A stretch of 44,674 nucleotides of DNA. It comes from Planctomycetaceae bacterium. GTDB lineage: Bacteria; Planctomycetota; Planctomycetia; Pirellulales; Pirellulaceae. Location of the stretch: the NCBI GenBank assembly GCA_024225195.1, contig JAAEMV010001020.1, positions 1-44,674 on the forward strand, in the 5' to 3' direction. Below are positions 33,990-42,639 of this stretch, one piece after another (positions within the stretch are counted from its first letter, which is position 1; each line of letters starts with the position of its first letter). The notes under the pieces were generated by a model, which saw only the letters and a list, made by a program, of their open reading frames with translations, was not told where the DNA came from and searched no databases. A program made the position numbers and the translations under genes.

Positions 33990-34876
33990 ACCCGATGCCG
34001 CGCTAAAAAATCTTTAACTAACAGCTGTACCTGCTCCGCTTCATCTTCAATTACATAATGCCCGGCATCGGCCATTTTATGCACCTCGGCCGCAGGCCAA
34101 TGTTCTTGGAGTCGGTCAAGACACTCGGGACGAAAACACCAATCCTTCATTCCCCAGACCATCATGATTGGCCACTCGGCGACCTCCTTAAGTCTCGATT
34201 CGATATTCTCCAAGACATCCCAAGTCGGATGACTCTTGCTAAGCGGAATATCTTTTACGAACTTGTAAGTCGCTATCCGATTTGACCAACTGTCGTAAGG
34301 GGCCAACAATCCATCTGCAACGACCTTAGGTAATCCACCTTTTCGTTCGGTCGCCATGGACGTCGCTGCCCGGGCAAATAGGTTAAAGCCCTGTAACCCA
34401 ATCTTTCCAACGACGGGCCAACGGCAAACTCGAATACGGAAAGGAATATAGGGCGGCGGAAAAGCCGCGGTGTTAAACAAAATGATTTTTTTAAATCGAT
34501 CTTTTCTCGCCAACAACGCGCCCAAACCGATTGCGCCACCCCAATCATGCACCATCAGGGTCACATTTTTCAAATCGAGCTCGTCAATTAAACAACAAAG
34601 ATTATCGATATGATTTTGCAACCGATAAGGATAATCCGCCGGCTTATCACTTAGTCCACATCCAAGATGATCCACCGCAATCGCCCGCCCTTGGTCTCCC
34701 ACACTCTTTAATAACCGACGATAATAAAAAGACCAAGTCGGATTGCCGTGCACCATCAAAACTGGCTCAGCTCCATCACCACCGTGGTGGTCAACATAAT
34801 GAATTCGATGGCCATCGACCGTCAAATAGTTAGCTGGAAACTGATATTCGTCTCTCCAACTGGCAGTTTGGTTCAT
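33986..34876 (-). CDS. alpha/beta hydrolase, OleB/haloalkane-dehalogenase-like
   Basis: A 296-residue alpha/beta hydrolase. The oxyanion loop is HGNPTWSFYYR, the nucleophile is an aspartate, D111 in VHDWGGAIG, and DHLGCGLSDKP precedes it. The acid and histidine would be around MVWGMKDWCFRPE and DAGHYVIEDE. An Asp nucleophile is the hallmark of haloalkane dehalogenases and of OleB, the beta-lactone decarboxylase of olefin synthesis; SFYYR and DHLGCGLSDKP favour OleB. No oleA, oleC or oleD is in the window. The ATG at 34876 is preferred to a TTG 63 bases upstream. It is translationally coupled (four-base overlap) to the CitG-like gene. Confidence 0.83.
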   Translation of the reverse strand: MNQTASWRDEYQFPANYLTVDGHRIHYVDHHGGDGAEPVLMVHGNPTWSFYYRRLLKSVGDQGRAIAVDHLGCGLSDKPADYPYRLQNHIDNLCCLIDELDLKNVTLMVHDWGGAIGLGALLARKDRFKKIILFNTAAFPPPYIPFRIRVCRWPVVGKIGLQGFNLFARAATSMATERKGGLPKVVADGLLAPYDSWSNRIATYKFVKDIPLSKSHPTWDVLENIESRLKEVAEWPIMMVWGMKDWCFRPECLDRLQEHWPAAEVHKMADAGHYVIEDEAEQVQLLVKDFLARHRV

Positions 34877-34952
34877 TAAATTTAGCTCAGATAAAACGGC
34901 AGAGTATTCACCCAGGAAGAAATTGATCCGCGAAGACAACCGACACGTTGGC

Positions 34953-34967
34953 TAACCAAAATGGTTA
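34953..34967. promoter_or_regulatory. palindrome upstream of the OleB-CitG-PTPS operon
   Basis: TAACCA-AAA-TGGTTA is a perfect 6-bp inverted repeat with a 3-base centre, 77 bases upstream of the hydrolase ATG. Its size suits a dimeric repressor site; it could also be chance. Confidence 0.3.
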
Positions 34968-35122
34968 AAATCGCATTGGGAGAATCTTAGCAGTTTCTGC
35001 ACTGCTTTCGTAGTAACCCCCCGGGCTTCTGTAGCGAGCGGATCAGAATTGAAACAGAAACGAAAAACCAGACGGCAGTCGTTCTCTGGGCGAACAAAAA
35101 CCGACTCAATCGAGGCGATTCC

Positions 35123-36010
35123 CTAGGCAACTTCCCGGATGGCGTCAGATTCTGGCTTCCGACACTCTATGAAGATCGAGTCTGGCTTTCGGACCTGTCC
35201 CTCGACTGAATCGAGTTGATAACCCGAATAACCTTCGATCGAACTTTCTACCGCAGAACACACTCGAAAACTCTCAAATCCAACCGAATGACAAATCTCT
35301 CGGAGAGAATACCGATCGTACATCCAACGGTGAATTTCTCCCTGGCTACGGAACATTCCTTCATCAAACGCTGCTTCGGCGTTACGGCCTAGCGTCCAAC
35401 GTACGAAACGTCGCGCCATCCGGCGACGAAAACCAACAGTCGACTCTTCCAAACGGCTCAACAGACTCTTTTCCTTCACAACTTCTGGCTCGGCTGTCTC
35501 CTGACAAACCGCCAGTTCATCACCGACGCGTGACTGAACGAATTCCGCATTTTTGATTTCCTGACGAGACATATATATTCCCATCTGGCCGCCCGATTTT
35601 TCCCGAACCAATTGATCCAACAGCTCCATCTTCATCCAGTCGTAATTGACAGAGGCAGCCTCGTTTCCATCCCAAGCCTGTTGGTGATTCTCCAAGTAAA
35701 GCCGCGCAATACGTTCAAGATCGGGAACCACCACCCGCAACACCCCACCGGGTGACAATACACGGTAACACTCCTGAATTAAAACTTTCCCCTCATCAGG
35801 GGTCAAATGCTCAAGAACATGAGAATGATAGACCGCATTGAAGCTTGACGCCTCAAATGGAATCCCCCGAGTGATATCGTGAGAGACAACTTTGGGGTCA
35901 TTCGATTCTAAATCCAGGTTAGTCCACGCCGAATGATAACGACGACCGCAACCCAAGTTGAGGTAACGGCTCGAGGGAACAGGAGATTCATCAATAGGTT
36001 TAACTGACAT
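35123..36010 (-). CDS. class I SAM-dependent methyltransferase
   Basis: A 295-residue methyltransferase of the Methyltransf_11 type. SAM motif I is LNLGCGRRYH near residues 17-26, NLDLES follows, then SFNAVYHSHVLEHL and YRVLSPGGVLRVVVPDL. The C-terminal half is an insertion or acceptor-binding region rich in charged residues, with a short helix RRRMARRFVRW. Genes of this type are common in surface-polysaccharide loci and methylate sugars or aglycones. The ATG at 36010 shares its A with the TGA of the upstream TylF-like gene (TGATG), so the two are translationally coupled. Confidence 0.82.
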   Translation of the reverse strand: MSVKPIDESPVPSSRYLNLGCGRRYHSAWTNLDLESNDPKVVSHDITRGIPFEASSFNAVYHSHVLEHLTPDEGKVLIQECYRVLSPGGVLRVVVPDLERIARLYLENHQQAWDGNEAASVNYDWMKMELLDQLVREKSGGQMGIYMSRQEIKNAEFVQSRVGDELAVCQETAEPEVVKEKSLLSRLEESTVGFRRRMARRFVRWTLGRNAEAAFDEGMFRSQGEIHRWMYDRYSLREICHSVGFESFRVCSAVESSIEGYSGYQLDSVEGQVRKPDSIFIECRKPESDAIREVA

Positions 36011-36795
36011 CAAATATTTACCAGTGGAGATTTGATACCGATGCGGCCGGTATAATCAATCCGATTCAAAAACAATGAAATTTCGTTCTTCTTTACATAC
36101 TCATCGATCGCACGTCGGCAACCTTCCCAGTGGCCATAATCGTCGATGATAATTACCCCTCCAGGTACGAGCAGAGGAAATAGATGCTCCATTTCGCATC
36201 GCGTCGATTCATACCAATCCGTATCCAATCGTAACAAAGCAATTTTATCTGGCGTTTTCACAGGTAACGTGTCTTCCACCTTGCCTTTGACGAACTCTAT
36301 CTTGCTGGAATCGTAGCCGGTCTTTCGCATCGTTTCTTTGACTTGATTCAGTGGCGAGAAACACCAAATACTTTTCTCATCAAGTCGATCCTGATCGTCC
36401 AACAACTTTTTAGCCGCCTGCCCACGAAGATCTACGTCTGCCTTCGAAGGCTCGCTCATCCCCTCAAATGTATCGTACATCCACAACCTGCGATCCATCT
36501 CATTAGATTGCACTAATATTTGCGCGGTTGCAGCCATACTCCCTCCACGCCAAACACCGCACTCAACACAATCACCTTCAATTCGATTCTCAACGATGTA
36601 CTCAACTGCGCTGCACAACGCAAAAACTCGTTCGGGCGAAGTCATCGTCAACTCGTGCACCGATTGATAGATCCGCAAATGTGAATCGGGGACGTCCGGA
36701 AATTGAGTTCGCAGCCGAGCAATCGGATCTACCGAATGTGACAGTCTTCGCCGAGCCGAACGTTTGGGGCGTATATGATCTAATAACGATTTCAA
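36010..36795 (-). CDS. TylF/macrocin-O-methyltransferase-like protein
   Basis: A 261-residue sugar O-methyltransferase-like protein. Family blocks are CVECGVWRGGSMAATAQIL (about 76-94), MYDTFEGMSEPS (about 109-120) and LRLDTDWYEST, then PGGVIIIDDYGHWEG with the metal-binding acidic residues. The TylF family methylates hydroxyls on deoxysugars and, in glycan loci, sugar residues. The start is TTG at 36793-36795, supported by AAGGA six bases upstream; no ATG is suitably placed. It leads the two-gene operon and is divergent from the surface-sugar genes to the right, 305 bases away. Confidence 0.88.
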   Translation of the reverse strand: MKSLLDHIRPKRSARRRLSHSVDPIARLRTQFPDVPDSHLRIYQSVHELTMTSPERVFALCSAVEYIVENRIEGDCVECGVWRGGSMAATAQILVQSNEMDRRLWMYDTFEGMSEPSKADVDLRGQAAKKLLDDQDRLDEKSIWCFSPLNQVKETMRKTGYDSSKIEFVKGKVEDTLPVKTPDKIALLRLDTDWYESTRCEMEHLFPLLVPGGVIIIDDYGHWEGCRRAIDEYVKKNEISLFLNRIDYTGRIGIKSPLVNI

Positions 36796-37100
36796 AATCG
36801 ATCCTTCGATTTAGTTTCAATGCATCTTGGTTAAAAAGACAGAATACCTTCAAACTCTCACTGCGAGCGAGAAGGGCTTTTCAACAACCAGTAATTGAAC
36901 GGTTTTTGCGATTCCTGCCTAGATCGAATTTCACGCTGGCAATTAAATTCTGACGTTGATTCCCTCGTGATTTTAATCGATGCCAAATTCACAATTCGCC
37001 ATCACGAACGATCAGTATTGGAATCGCGATGACTGTAAGATAGATTGTCGAGCAGTTCAAATTAAACACCACAACGCTAGCACTCCAGTTTCGAGCTACC
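36796..37100. other. 305-bp divergent intergenic region
   Basis: Lies between the TylF-like gene (minus) and the HlpA-like glycosyltransferase (plus). Apart from the AAGGA for tylF and scattered AT-rich hexamers, I find no well-paired promoter, repeat or RNA gene. A 47-codon-scale frame on the plus strand is a shadow. Confidence 0.4.
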
Positions 37101-38030
37101 ATGGCACTTGAAACCCCAATTGCATTTTGCATATTCAATCGACCCGAATTGACTCAAAAAGTGCTTGCCGTCATCGCCCAGGCAAAACCTCGTCGACTGC
37201 TGGTGATTGGAGATGGAGCCCGTTCCGATCGCCCCGATGAAATACAACTAGTCAACCAAACTCGCGAAATCATCAAAAGGGTCAATTGGGACTGCGATGT
37301 CCAGATCAATTATGCGCCCCAAAACATGGGTTGCAAAAAACGCATCGCCACCGGACTTGACTGGGCATTTCAACAATCGGACGAACTGATTATTTTGGAA
37401 GACGACTGTTTACCTGACCTCAGTTTTTTCAGCTACTGCAGCGAATTGCTCACGAAATATCGCGACGACGAGCGAGTCATGATGATTAGCGGTGACAATT
37501 TCCAACCACAACCAAGAACCTCCAACAGCTACTACTTCTCGCGCTGGGCTCATATCTGGGGTTGGGCGAGTTGGCGGCGAGCCTGGGAACATTTTGATGT
37601 GGACATCTCAACGTGGCCGCTCGCGAAAGCCAACAACTCCCTCCGAGCCGCATTTAGCTCAGACGATGAATACCGAGGCTGGGAGCCAATCCTCGACCGT
37701 CAATTTGCCGGAGAAATTGACACTTGGGATTTCCCATGGCAATACGCCTGCTGGGCCAATCATGGACTGAGTATCATTCCCGAAGGCAATCTAATTTCGA
37801 ACATCGGGTTTGGAAGCGATGCCACTCATACAGTCGACCCCGAATCCCACCTCGCGAATCGCCCAACGACCTCTATTGGCAAGCTAGACCACCCGAAACT
37901 CGTTCTCCCCAACCACGAAGCGGACCAACATACTCTCCAACAAATTTTTGGCCCAATGCTCACCCCTCAACCCCCGGTTCCAAAACCTAAATGGTATCGA
38001 CGACTTATGCCTTCACGCAAAGCGGCCTAA
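37101..38030 (+). CDS. GT-A glycosyltransferase (HlpA-like)
   Basis: A 309-residue GT-A-fold glycosyltransferase resembling proteins annotated as hemolytic protein HlpA in surface-glycan clusters. The N-terminal donor domain has IAFCIFNRPELTQKVL and LLVIGDGARSDRP, with an acidic metal-binding motif E100-D101-D102 in ILEDDCLPDLSFF. The acceptor part includes RWAHIWGWASWRRAW and WDFPWQYACW. Substrate is unknown. The ATG at 37101 is the first possible start. The stop is three bases before the next ATG, so the two genes are coupled. The protein ends in RKAA. Confidence 0.86.
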   Translation: MALETPIAFCIFNRPELTQKVLAVIAQAKPRRLLVIGDGARSDRPDEIQLVNQTREIIKRVNWDCDVQINYAPQNMGCKKRIATGLDWAFQQSDELIILEDDCLPDLSFFSYCSELLTKYRDDERVMMISGDNFQPQPRTSNSYYFSRWAHIWGWASWRRAWEHFDVDISTWPLAKANNSLRAAFSSDDEYRGWEPILDRQFAGEIDTWDFPWQYACWANHGLSIIPEGNLISNIGFGSDATHTVDPESHLANRPTTSIGKLDHPKLVLPNHEADQHTLQQIFGPMLTPQPPVPKPKWYRRLMPSRKAA

Positions 38031-38033
38031 CCG

Positions 38034-39509
38034 ATGACACCCAAACAACTGATTCAGGGAACACGAGCACTGAAAATTGCGATTATCTCGCCCTCTGCAA
38101 CGCTCACCCCACATTTTCCAACCGAACTCGACATCGCTCAACAGCACCTCGATGCAGGGCACTCCGTTGAGTTTTTCAGTTGCAATGGCCAGCTTAAAAA
38201 TTGCGACCACAATCCAGATCGTTCGCCAAAACTATGCAATGACTGTGTCGGCAGGCGGCAAATGGGGCTCGAACTGCTCGCCCCCAAAGTCCCTTGCCAT
38301 TCTTTCAGTGCAGAATTCTCCAGCGAAGTTTCCATCGACTTTGATTGCTTAGCAGAGCTACTGGCGTATAAGATTGACAACTTCGATATCGGATTTGCTG
38401 CCTACTCCTCGCTCGTCTCGAACTGCCGAGATCCTGAACCCGACCTAATTCAAAATCGTGAACAGCTCAATCGTTCCCTGCAATCTGCAGGGCAGGCCTA
38501 CTTCCAAACCCTCGAATTGCTTTCCCAGCATTCATTTGATCGAGTGTACGCCTTCAATGGCCGCTTCGCCGCACTACGTGGAGTACTTCGGGCTTGTCAG
38601 AAATGCAAAATCGACTGCTATCTTCACGAGCGGGGATGTGACCAACAGCATTTTGATTTGTTCAAAAATGAACTCCTTCACGACATCCAATCGACTGAGC
38701 AAATAATCGTCGACTATTGGGAATCTGCCCACGACCGACCGGACCGTGAAGCGATTGCGGCCAGCTGGTTTCAGGACCGAGTCGACCGAGTTGAAAAGGT
38801 ATGGCATTCGTTTGTCAAAAATCAGGAACAGGGAAGACTCCCCGACTCTTGGAACCCCGACCGAAGAAACATTGGAATTTTCTGCTCTTCCGACGATGAG
38901 TTCGTAGCCATTGGAGAAGCATGGAAAAACGAAATTTACCCCAATCAAGTCACCGCGATTCGGAAAATTTCCCAAGATTTATATAAATCAAATCCGGAAA
39001 TTCACCTCTACCTTCGCGTTCACCCCAACCTTGCATCTGTCGAAAACGAGCGTAAAGCTTCCATGCTTTCACTCGAGTCGCCCAATCTCACGATAATCGC
39101 GCCGGACGCCGAAATTGATACCTACCAACTGATGAGATCGTGTGAAAAAGTTGCAACGTTTGGTTCGAGCGTCGGCTCCGAAGCGATCTACTGGGGAATC
39201 CCGTCAGTCCTCCTCGGCCCCTGCCTTTATCAAGGACTAGGTGGCGTTTACCGAGCAAAATCCCATCAACACTCGCTAGACCTGCTGACCCAAACACTTC
39301 AACCACAGGAAAAAACGGGTGCCCTTAAGTATGGCTTCTGGTTCCAAACCCGTGGCTATCCACACAAATACTACGCACCTTCGGGACTGTTTGACGGGCA
39401 ATTCAAAGGCCAAACAATCTACGCCAAGCCCCCTAAACTCTCGCCCTGGGCGCGACTCAAGAAAAATACGAGGCGACTGCTATTTCCCCCATCTCGATCT
39501 GGGAAATGA
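38034..39509 (+). CDS. surface-polysaccharide glycosyltransferase-like protein with Cys4 motif
   Basis: A 491-residue protein with an apparent GT-B-like layout. The N-terminal part contains AQQHLDAGHSVEFFSCNG and a four-cysteine set C50-x6-C57-x10-C68-x2-C71, which looks like a zinc site. The C-terminal part (about 280-440) contains RVHPNLASVENERK and KVATFGSSVGSEAIYWGIPSV, the pattern of nucleotide-sugar or CDP-glycerol transferase domains and capsule-polysaccharide proteins. I cannot assign donor or acceptor. It starts three bases after the HlpA-like gene. A hairpin separates it from pseB, 163 bases downstream. Confidence 0.75.
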   Translation: MTPKQLIQGTRALKIAIISPSATLTPHFPTELDIAQQHLDAGHSVEFFSCNGQLKNCDHNPDRSPKLCNDCVGRRQMGLELLAPKVPCHSFSAEFSSEVSIDFDCLAELLAYKIDNFDIGFAAYSSLVSNCRDPEPDLIQNREQLNRSLQSAGQAYFQTLELLSQHSFDRVYAFNGRFAALRGVLRACQKCKIDCYLHERGCDQQHFDLFKNELLHDIQSTEQIIVDYWESAHDRPDREAIAASWFQDRVDRVEKVWHSFVKNQEQGRLPDSWNPDRRNIGIFCSSDDEFVAIGEAWKNEIYPNQVTAIRKISQDLYKSNPEIHLYLRVHPNLASVENERKASMLSLESPNLTIIAPDAEIDTYQLMRSCEKVATFGSSVGSEAIYWGIPSVLLGPCLYQGLGGVYRAKSHQHSLDLLTQTLQPQEKTGALKYGFWFQTRGYPHKYYAPSGLFDGQFKGQTIYAKPPKLSPWARLKKNTRRLLFPPSRSGK

Positions 39510-39583
39510 GATCGGGAACGCAACCGATGCCAGCGGGCCTCAATGCAAAAATTACGTGCCAGCGATTCCATGCCAGCCAAGCC

Positions 39584-39618
39584 AAAATCTCCGTGGTGTG
39601 ATTCGTATTGGAGATTTT
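39584..39618 (+). promoter_or_regulatory. 9-bp perfect hairpin upstream of pseB
   Basis: AAAATCTCC (39584-39592) pairs perfectly with GGAGATTTT (39610-39618) around a 17-nt loop, in the spacer between the glycosyltransferase-like gene and pseB. The right arm ends in TTTT, so it could be a terminator or attenuator setting pse operon expression; the stem is AT-rich. Confidence 0.4.
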
Positions 39619-39672
39619 AGAGGAGTGGGATAGCTTAATAAGAAGTAACGACCCATTTCCAAAGGAACACGG

Positions 39673-40716
39673 ATGTTCTGGCTTAAAAACAAAACTGTAC
39701 TTATCACTGGCGGCACGGGTTCTTTTGGAAAAAAGTGTGCCCGTTTCTTGCTCGAAAACTCTGAAGTCAAACGGCTGATCATCTTCAGCCGCGACGAGCA
39801 AAAACATGTCGACATGCGTCGCAATTTGTTTCCAACCGATAAGTATCCACAAATCCGCTACTTCATCGGAGATGTCCGAGATGAAGCGCGACTTCGCCGA
39901 GCGTTCAAAGGAGTGGACTTTGTAATTCACGCTGCGGCAATGAAACACGTCGACGTCGCCGAATATAATCCGCAAGAGTGCATTCGAACTAACATCGGTG
40001 GTGCCGAAAACGTCATCAATGCGGCACTTGATTGCGGTGTGGAAAAAGTCGTTGCTCTTTCTACTGACAAAGCTGCCATTCCAGTAAACCTTTATGGTGC
40101 AACCAAATTGTGCAGCGACAAACTATTCATTGCTGCCAACTCTCTGGCAGGTGAGACAGGAACTCGCTTTTCAGTTGTACGCTATGGCAACGTCTGGGGC
40201 AGTAACGGATCGGTCGTCCCATTCTTTCAAAAACAGGCTCAAACGGGTGTGCTGCCAATCACCGATCCAAAAATGACTCGGTTTATCATCACACTCCAAG
40301 AAGCAGTTAATCTCGTCGTCAAGGCATTCACACGCATGGAAGGGGGCGAGGTCTTCGTCCCCAAGATTCCAAGTACGACCGTCTTGGATATCGCAACGGC
40401 AGTCGATCCGACCTGCGAAACCAAAGTCATCGGAATCCGCCCCGGTGAGAAACTTCACGAATGCATGATTCCAGCCGATGATGCGAGAAACACTTTGGAA
40501 TTCGCTGACCATTTTATTATCCAACCCACCTTTCGAAGCTGGTCAGCAACCCCGCCTCGCTATGCCGACGAGGGGATTCAGTGCCCCGATGGCTTTAGTT
40601 ATTCAAGCGACAACAATCAAGCGTGGCTCACCATTGACCAACTTCGCACGATGATTGCAATGGAAATGGATCAACCAAAGCCCGAAACAAAACTCGCCCC
40701 ACAACACGCAGCCTGA
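39673..40716 (+). CDS. pseB: UDP-N-acetylglucosamine 4,6-dehydratase (inverting)
   Basis: A 347-residue extended short-chain dehydrogenase that converts UDP-GlcNAc to UDP-2-acetamido-2,6-dideoxy-beta-L-arabino-hex-4-ulose, the first pseudaminic-acid step. The nucleotide motif is TGGTGSFGK (12-20); VIHAAAMKHVDVAEYNP, STDKAAIPVNLYGATK and RYGNVWGSNGSVVP are PseB-typical. AAGGA lies eight bases before the ATG. The C-terminal ~60 residues carry a longer tail than in short homologues. It is the first of five same-strand pse genes; the stop overlaps the Shine-Dalgarno of pseC. It ends in QHAA. Confidence 0.93.
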   Translation: MFWLKNKTVLITGGTGSFGKKCARFLLENSEVKRLIIFSRDEQKHVDMRRNLFPTDKYPQIRYFIGDVRDEARLRRAFKGVDFVIHAAAMKHVDVAEYNPQECIRTNIGGAENVINAALDCGVEKVVALSTDKAAIPVNLYGATKLCSDKLFIAANSLAGETGTRFSVVRYGNVWGSNGSVVPFFQKQAQTGVLPITDPKMTRFIITLQEAVNLVVKAFTRMEGGEVFVPKIPSTTVLDIATAVDPTCETKVIGIRPGEKLHECMIPADDARNTLEFADHFIIQPTFRSWSATPPRYADEGIQCPDGFSYSSDNNQAWLTIDQLRTMIAMEMDQPKPETKLAPQHAA

Positions 40717-40726
40717 GGAGCAGTCT

Positions 40727-41896
40727 ATGTTGCCCTATGGAAAACAGACGATTGAAAAAGACGATATCGAAGCCGTCGTAAACGCCTTACAATCCGATTG
40801 GCTAACGACCGGCCCATTGGTTTCGACCTTTGAAACCACCTTTGCTCAGGCTGTTGGTGCTCAACAGGCGGTTTCCTTCAGTAGTGGCACTGCAGCCCTG
40901 CACGCCGCCATGCATGCTGCCGGCATTGGAGCCGACGCGAATAATGAAGTCATTGTCCCAGCCATTACCTTCGTCGCCACATCGAATGCTGTTTTATATC
41001 AAAATGCCAAACCTGTTTTTGCAGACGTAAACTCGGACAGCCTGTTAATCGACCCAGAAGATGTTGCCCGGAAAATCACCCCCAACACCAAAGCAATTGT
41101 CGCGATGGACTACGCTGGCCAACCGTGTGATTACGCGGCACTGCGAGCCCTCGCAGATCAATACAACCTGGTTTTGATCTCTGACGCCTGCCATTCACTC
41201 GGTGCAGCCATAGGCTCAAATCGTGTAGGCAGCCTCGCAGACTTCACCTGTTTTAGCTTTCACCCCATTAAACAGATTACGTCTGCCGAAGGCGGAATGG
41301 TAACGACCAATAACAACCTCGCCGCAACGACCTTAAAAGAATTCCGAAATCACGGCATCACCACTGATCACCGCCAACGAGAATCCAAACAACAGCACCA
41401 GTATGCAATGGAATCGCTTGGATTTAACTACCGACTGACCGACCTGCAGTGCGCACTTGGGCTTTCTCAACTGGCTAAGCTGAAACGGTTTACCCGTCGG
41501 CGAAATGACATCGCACGCTTTTACCGCTCCCTTCTCCAGTCAATCCCGCACGTCAAGCCGCTCCACACGCGAACTGGAATCGAGCACGCGCATCACCTTT
41601 TTGTCATTCGCTGGGATCAAGCGTCCACCGGACTCTCCCGAGACCATGCCTTCGAACAACTTCGCGAACGAAAAATCGGTGTAAATGTCCATTACCAACC
41701 GGTTTACCAGCACCCCTATTACGTTAACCGCTTCGGCGACCAAACGGGAACTTGCCCAACCGCTGAAAAGGTCTACCAAGAGATTCTCTCACTGCCGATT
41801 TTTCCGTTAATGAGAGAAGAAGACGTCCGACAGGTAGTCGAGCAACTGCAAGCGATTACCCAAGCCAAACCGAACGCCCTTTCGAAAGCCGCCTAG
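40727..41896 (+). CDS. pseC: UDP-4-amino-4,6-dideoxy-sugar aminotransferase
   Basis: A 389-residue PLP-dependent DegT/DnrJ/EryC1 aminotransferase that aminates the PseB product at C4. The Schiff-base lysine is K182 in SFHPIKQITSAEGG. SSGTAALHAAMHAAGI, VPAITFVATSNAV and SDACHSLGA are family signatures. The ATG at 40727 has an ideal GAGGAG six bases upstream, inside the pseB stop region; the 24 extra residues of the longer frame overlap pseB and are rejected. It is followed after four bases by the cytidylyltransferase. The protein ends in SKAA. Confidence 0.93.
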   Translation: MLPYGKQTIEKDDIEAVVNALQSDWLTTGPLVSTFETTFAQAVGAQQAVSFSSGTAALHAAMHAAGIGADANNEVIVPAITFVATSNAVLYQNAKPVFADVNSDSLLIDPEDVARKITPNTKAIVAMDYAGQPCDYAALRALADQYNLVLISDACHSLGAAIGSNRVGSLADFTCFSFHPIKQITSAEGGMVTTNNNLAATTLKEFRNHGITTDHRQRESKQQHQYAMESLGFNYRLTDLQCALGLSQLAKLKRFTRRRNDIARFYRSLLQSIPHVKPLHTRTGIEHAHHLFVIRWDQASTGLSRDHAFEQLRERKIGVNVHYQPVYQHPYYVNRFGDQTGTCPTAEKVYQEILSLPIFPLMREEDVRQVVEQLQAITQAKPNALSKAA

Positions 41897-41900
41897 CTCG

Positions 41901-42626
41901 ATGAAAACCGTTGCCATCATTCAAGCCCGCCTCGGAAGCTCTCGCCTTCCAGGCAAAGTCCTTCGCCCACTGGGCGGGAAAACCATGCTTGAATGCGTAA
42001 TGCAGCGTCTGAGTGAGTGCAGGACCATCGACCAACTTGTCATCGCTACTACCACTGAACCGGCCGATCGCGAACTGATTGAGTTCTGCCAAGATCGACA
42101 ATGGGACTTTCACGCTGGAAGTGAAAACGATGTCCTCTCTCGCTACGTTGAGACAGCGGAGAAATATGCCGCGGAGCAAATTGTCAGAATCACATCCGAC
42201 TGCCCACTCATCGACCCTCGGATTGTCGACCAAACCGTCGACCTAATCAATTCGGATCCGGAAATTGATTACACCAACAACTTCCACCCCCGACGAACTT
42301 ATCCTCGCGGCCTCGACTGTGAAGCGATGACTCGCCGAACACTCGATCGAATGGACCGCCTTGCAAAGGCGCCAAGGTATCGCGAGCACGTAACGCTGTA
42401 CGCCTATCAAAACCCCAAAAAATTCAACCTTGCTTCAATCCAAGGGTCCGAAGACTGGTCTCACCTGCGATGGACCGTCGACACAGAGGAAGACCTCCGA
42501 CTCGCTTCAGAGATCTACCACCATTTTGGTGATTCACCATTCGACTGGAGACAAATCATCAAGGCTTACGAAGCCCATCCATCGTGGATCGAAATCAACC
42601 GCCACTGTTTGCAGAAAATTGCTTAG
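41901..42626 (+). CDS. SpsF-type cytidylyltransferase (PseF role)
   Basis: A 241-residue nucleotidyltransferase of the SpsF/COG1861 kind. It begins IIQARLGSSRLPGKVL, the nucleotide-binding signature, followed by RITSDCPLIDP with the metal-binding Asp, NNFHPRRTYPRGLDCE and RWTVDTEEDLRLA. By position it should make CMP-activated nonulosonic acid, the PseF reaction, but it belongs to the SpsF branch rather than the NeuA-like branch of Campylobacter PseF. This assignment is contextual. The ATG at 41901 lies four bases after pseC, and the stop is 13 bases before the next gene. Confidence 0.85.
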   Translation: MKTVAIIQARLGSSRLPGKVLRPLGGKTMLECVMQRLSECRTIDQLVIATTTEPADRELIEFCQDRQWDFHAGSENDVLSRYVETAEKYAAEQIVRITSDCPLIDPRIVDQTVDLINSDPEIDYTNNFHPRRTYPRGLDCEAMTRRTLDRMDRLAKAPRYREHVTLYAYQNPKKFNLASIQGSEDWSHLRWTVDTEEDLRLASEIYHHFGDSPFDWRQIIKAYEAHPSWIEINRHCLQKIA

Positions 42627-42639
42627 TGACTACGTTTTT

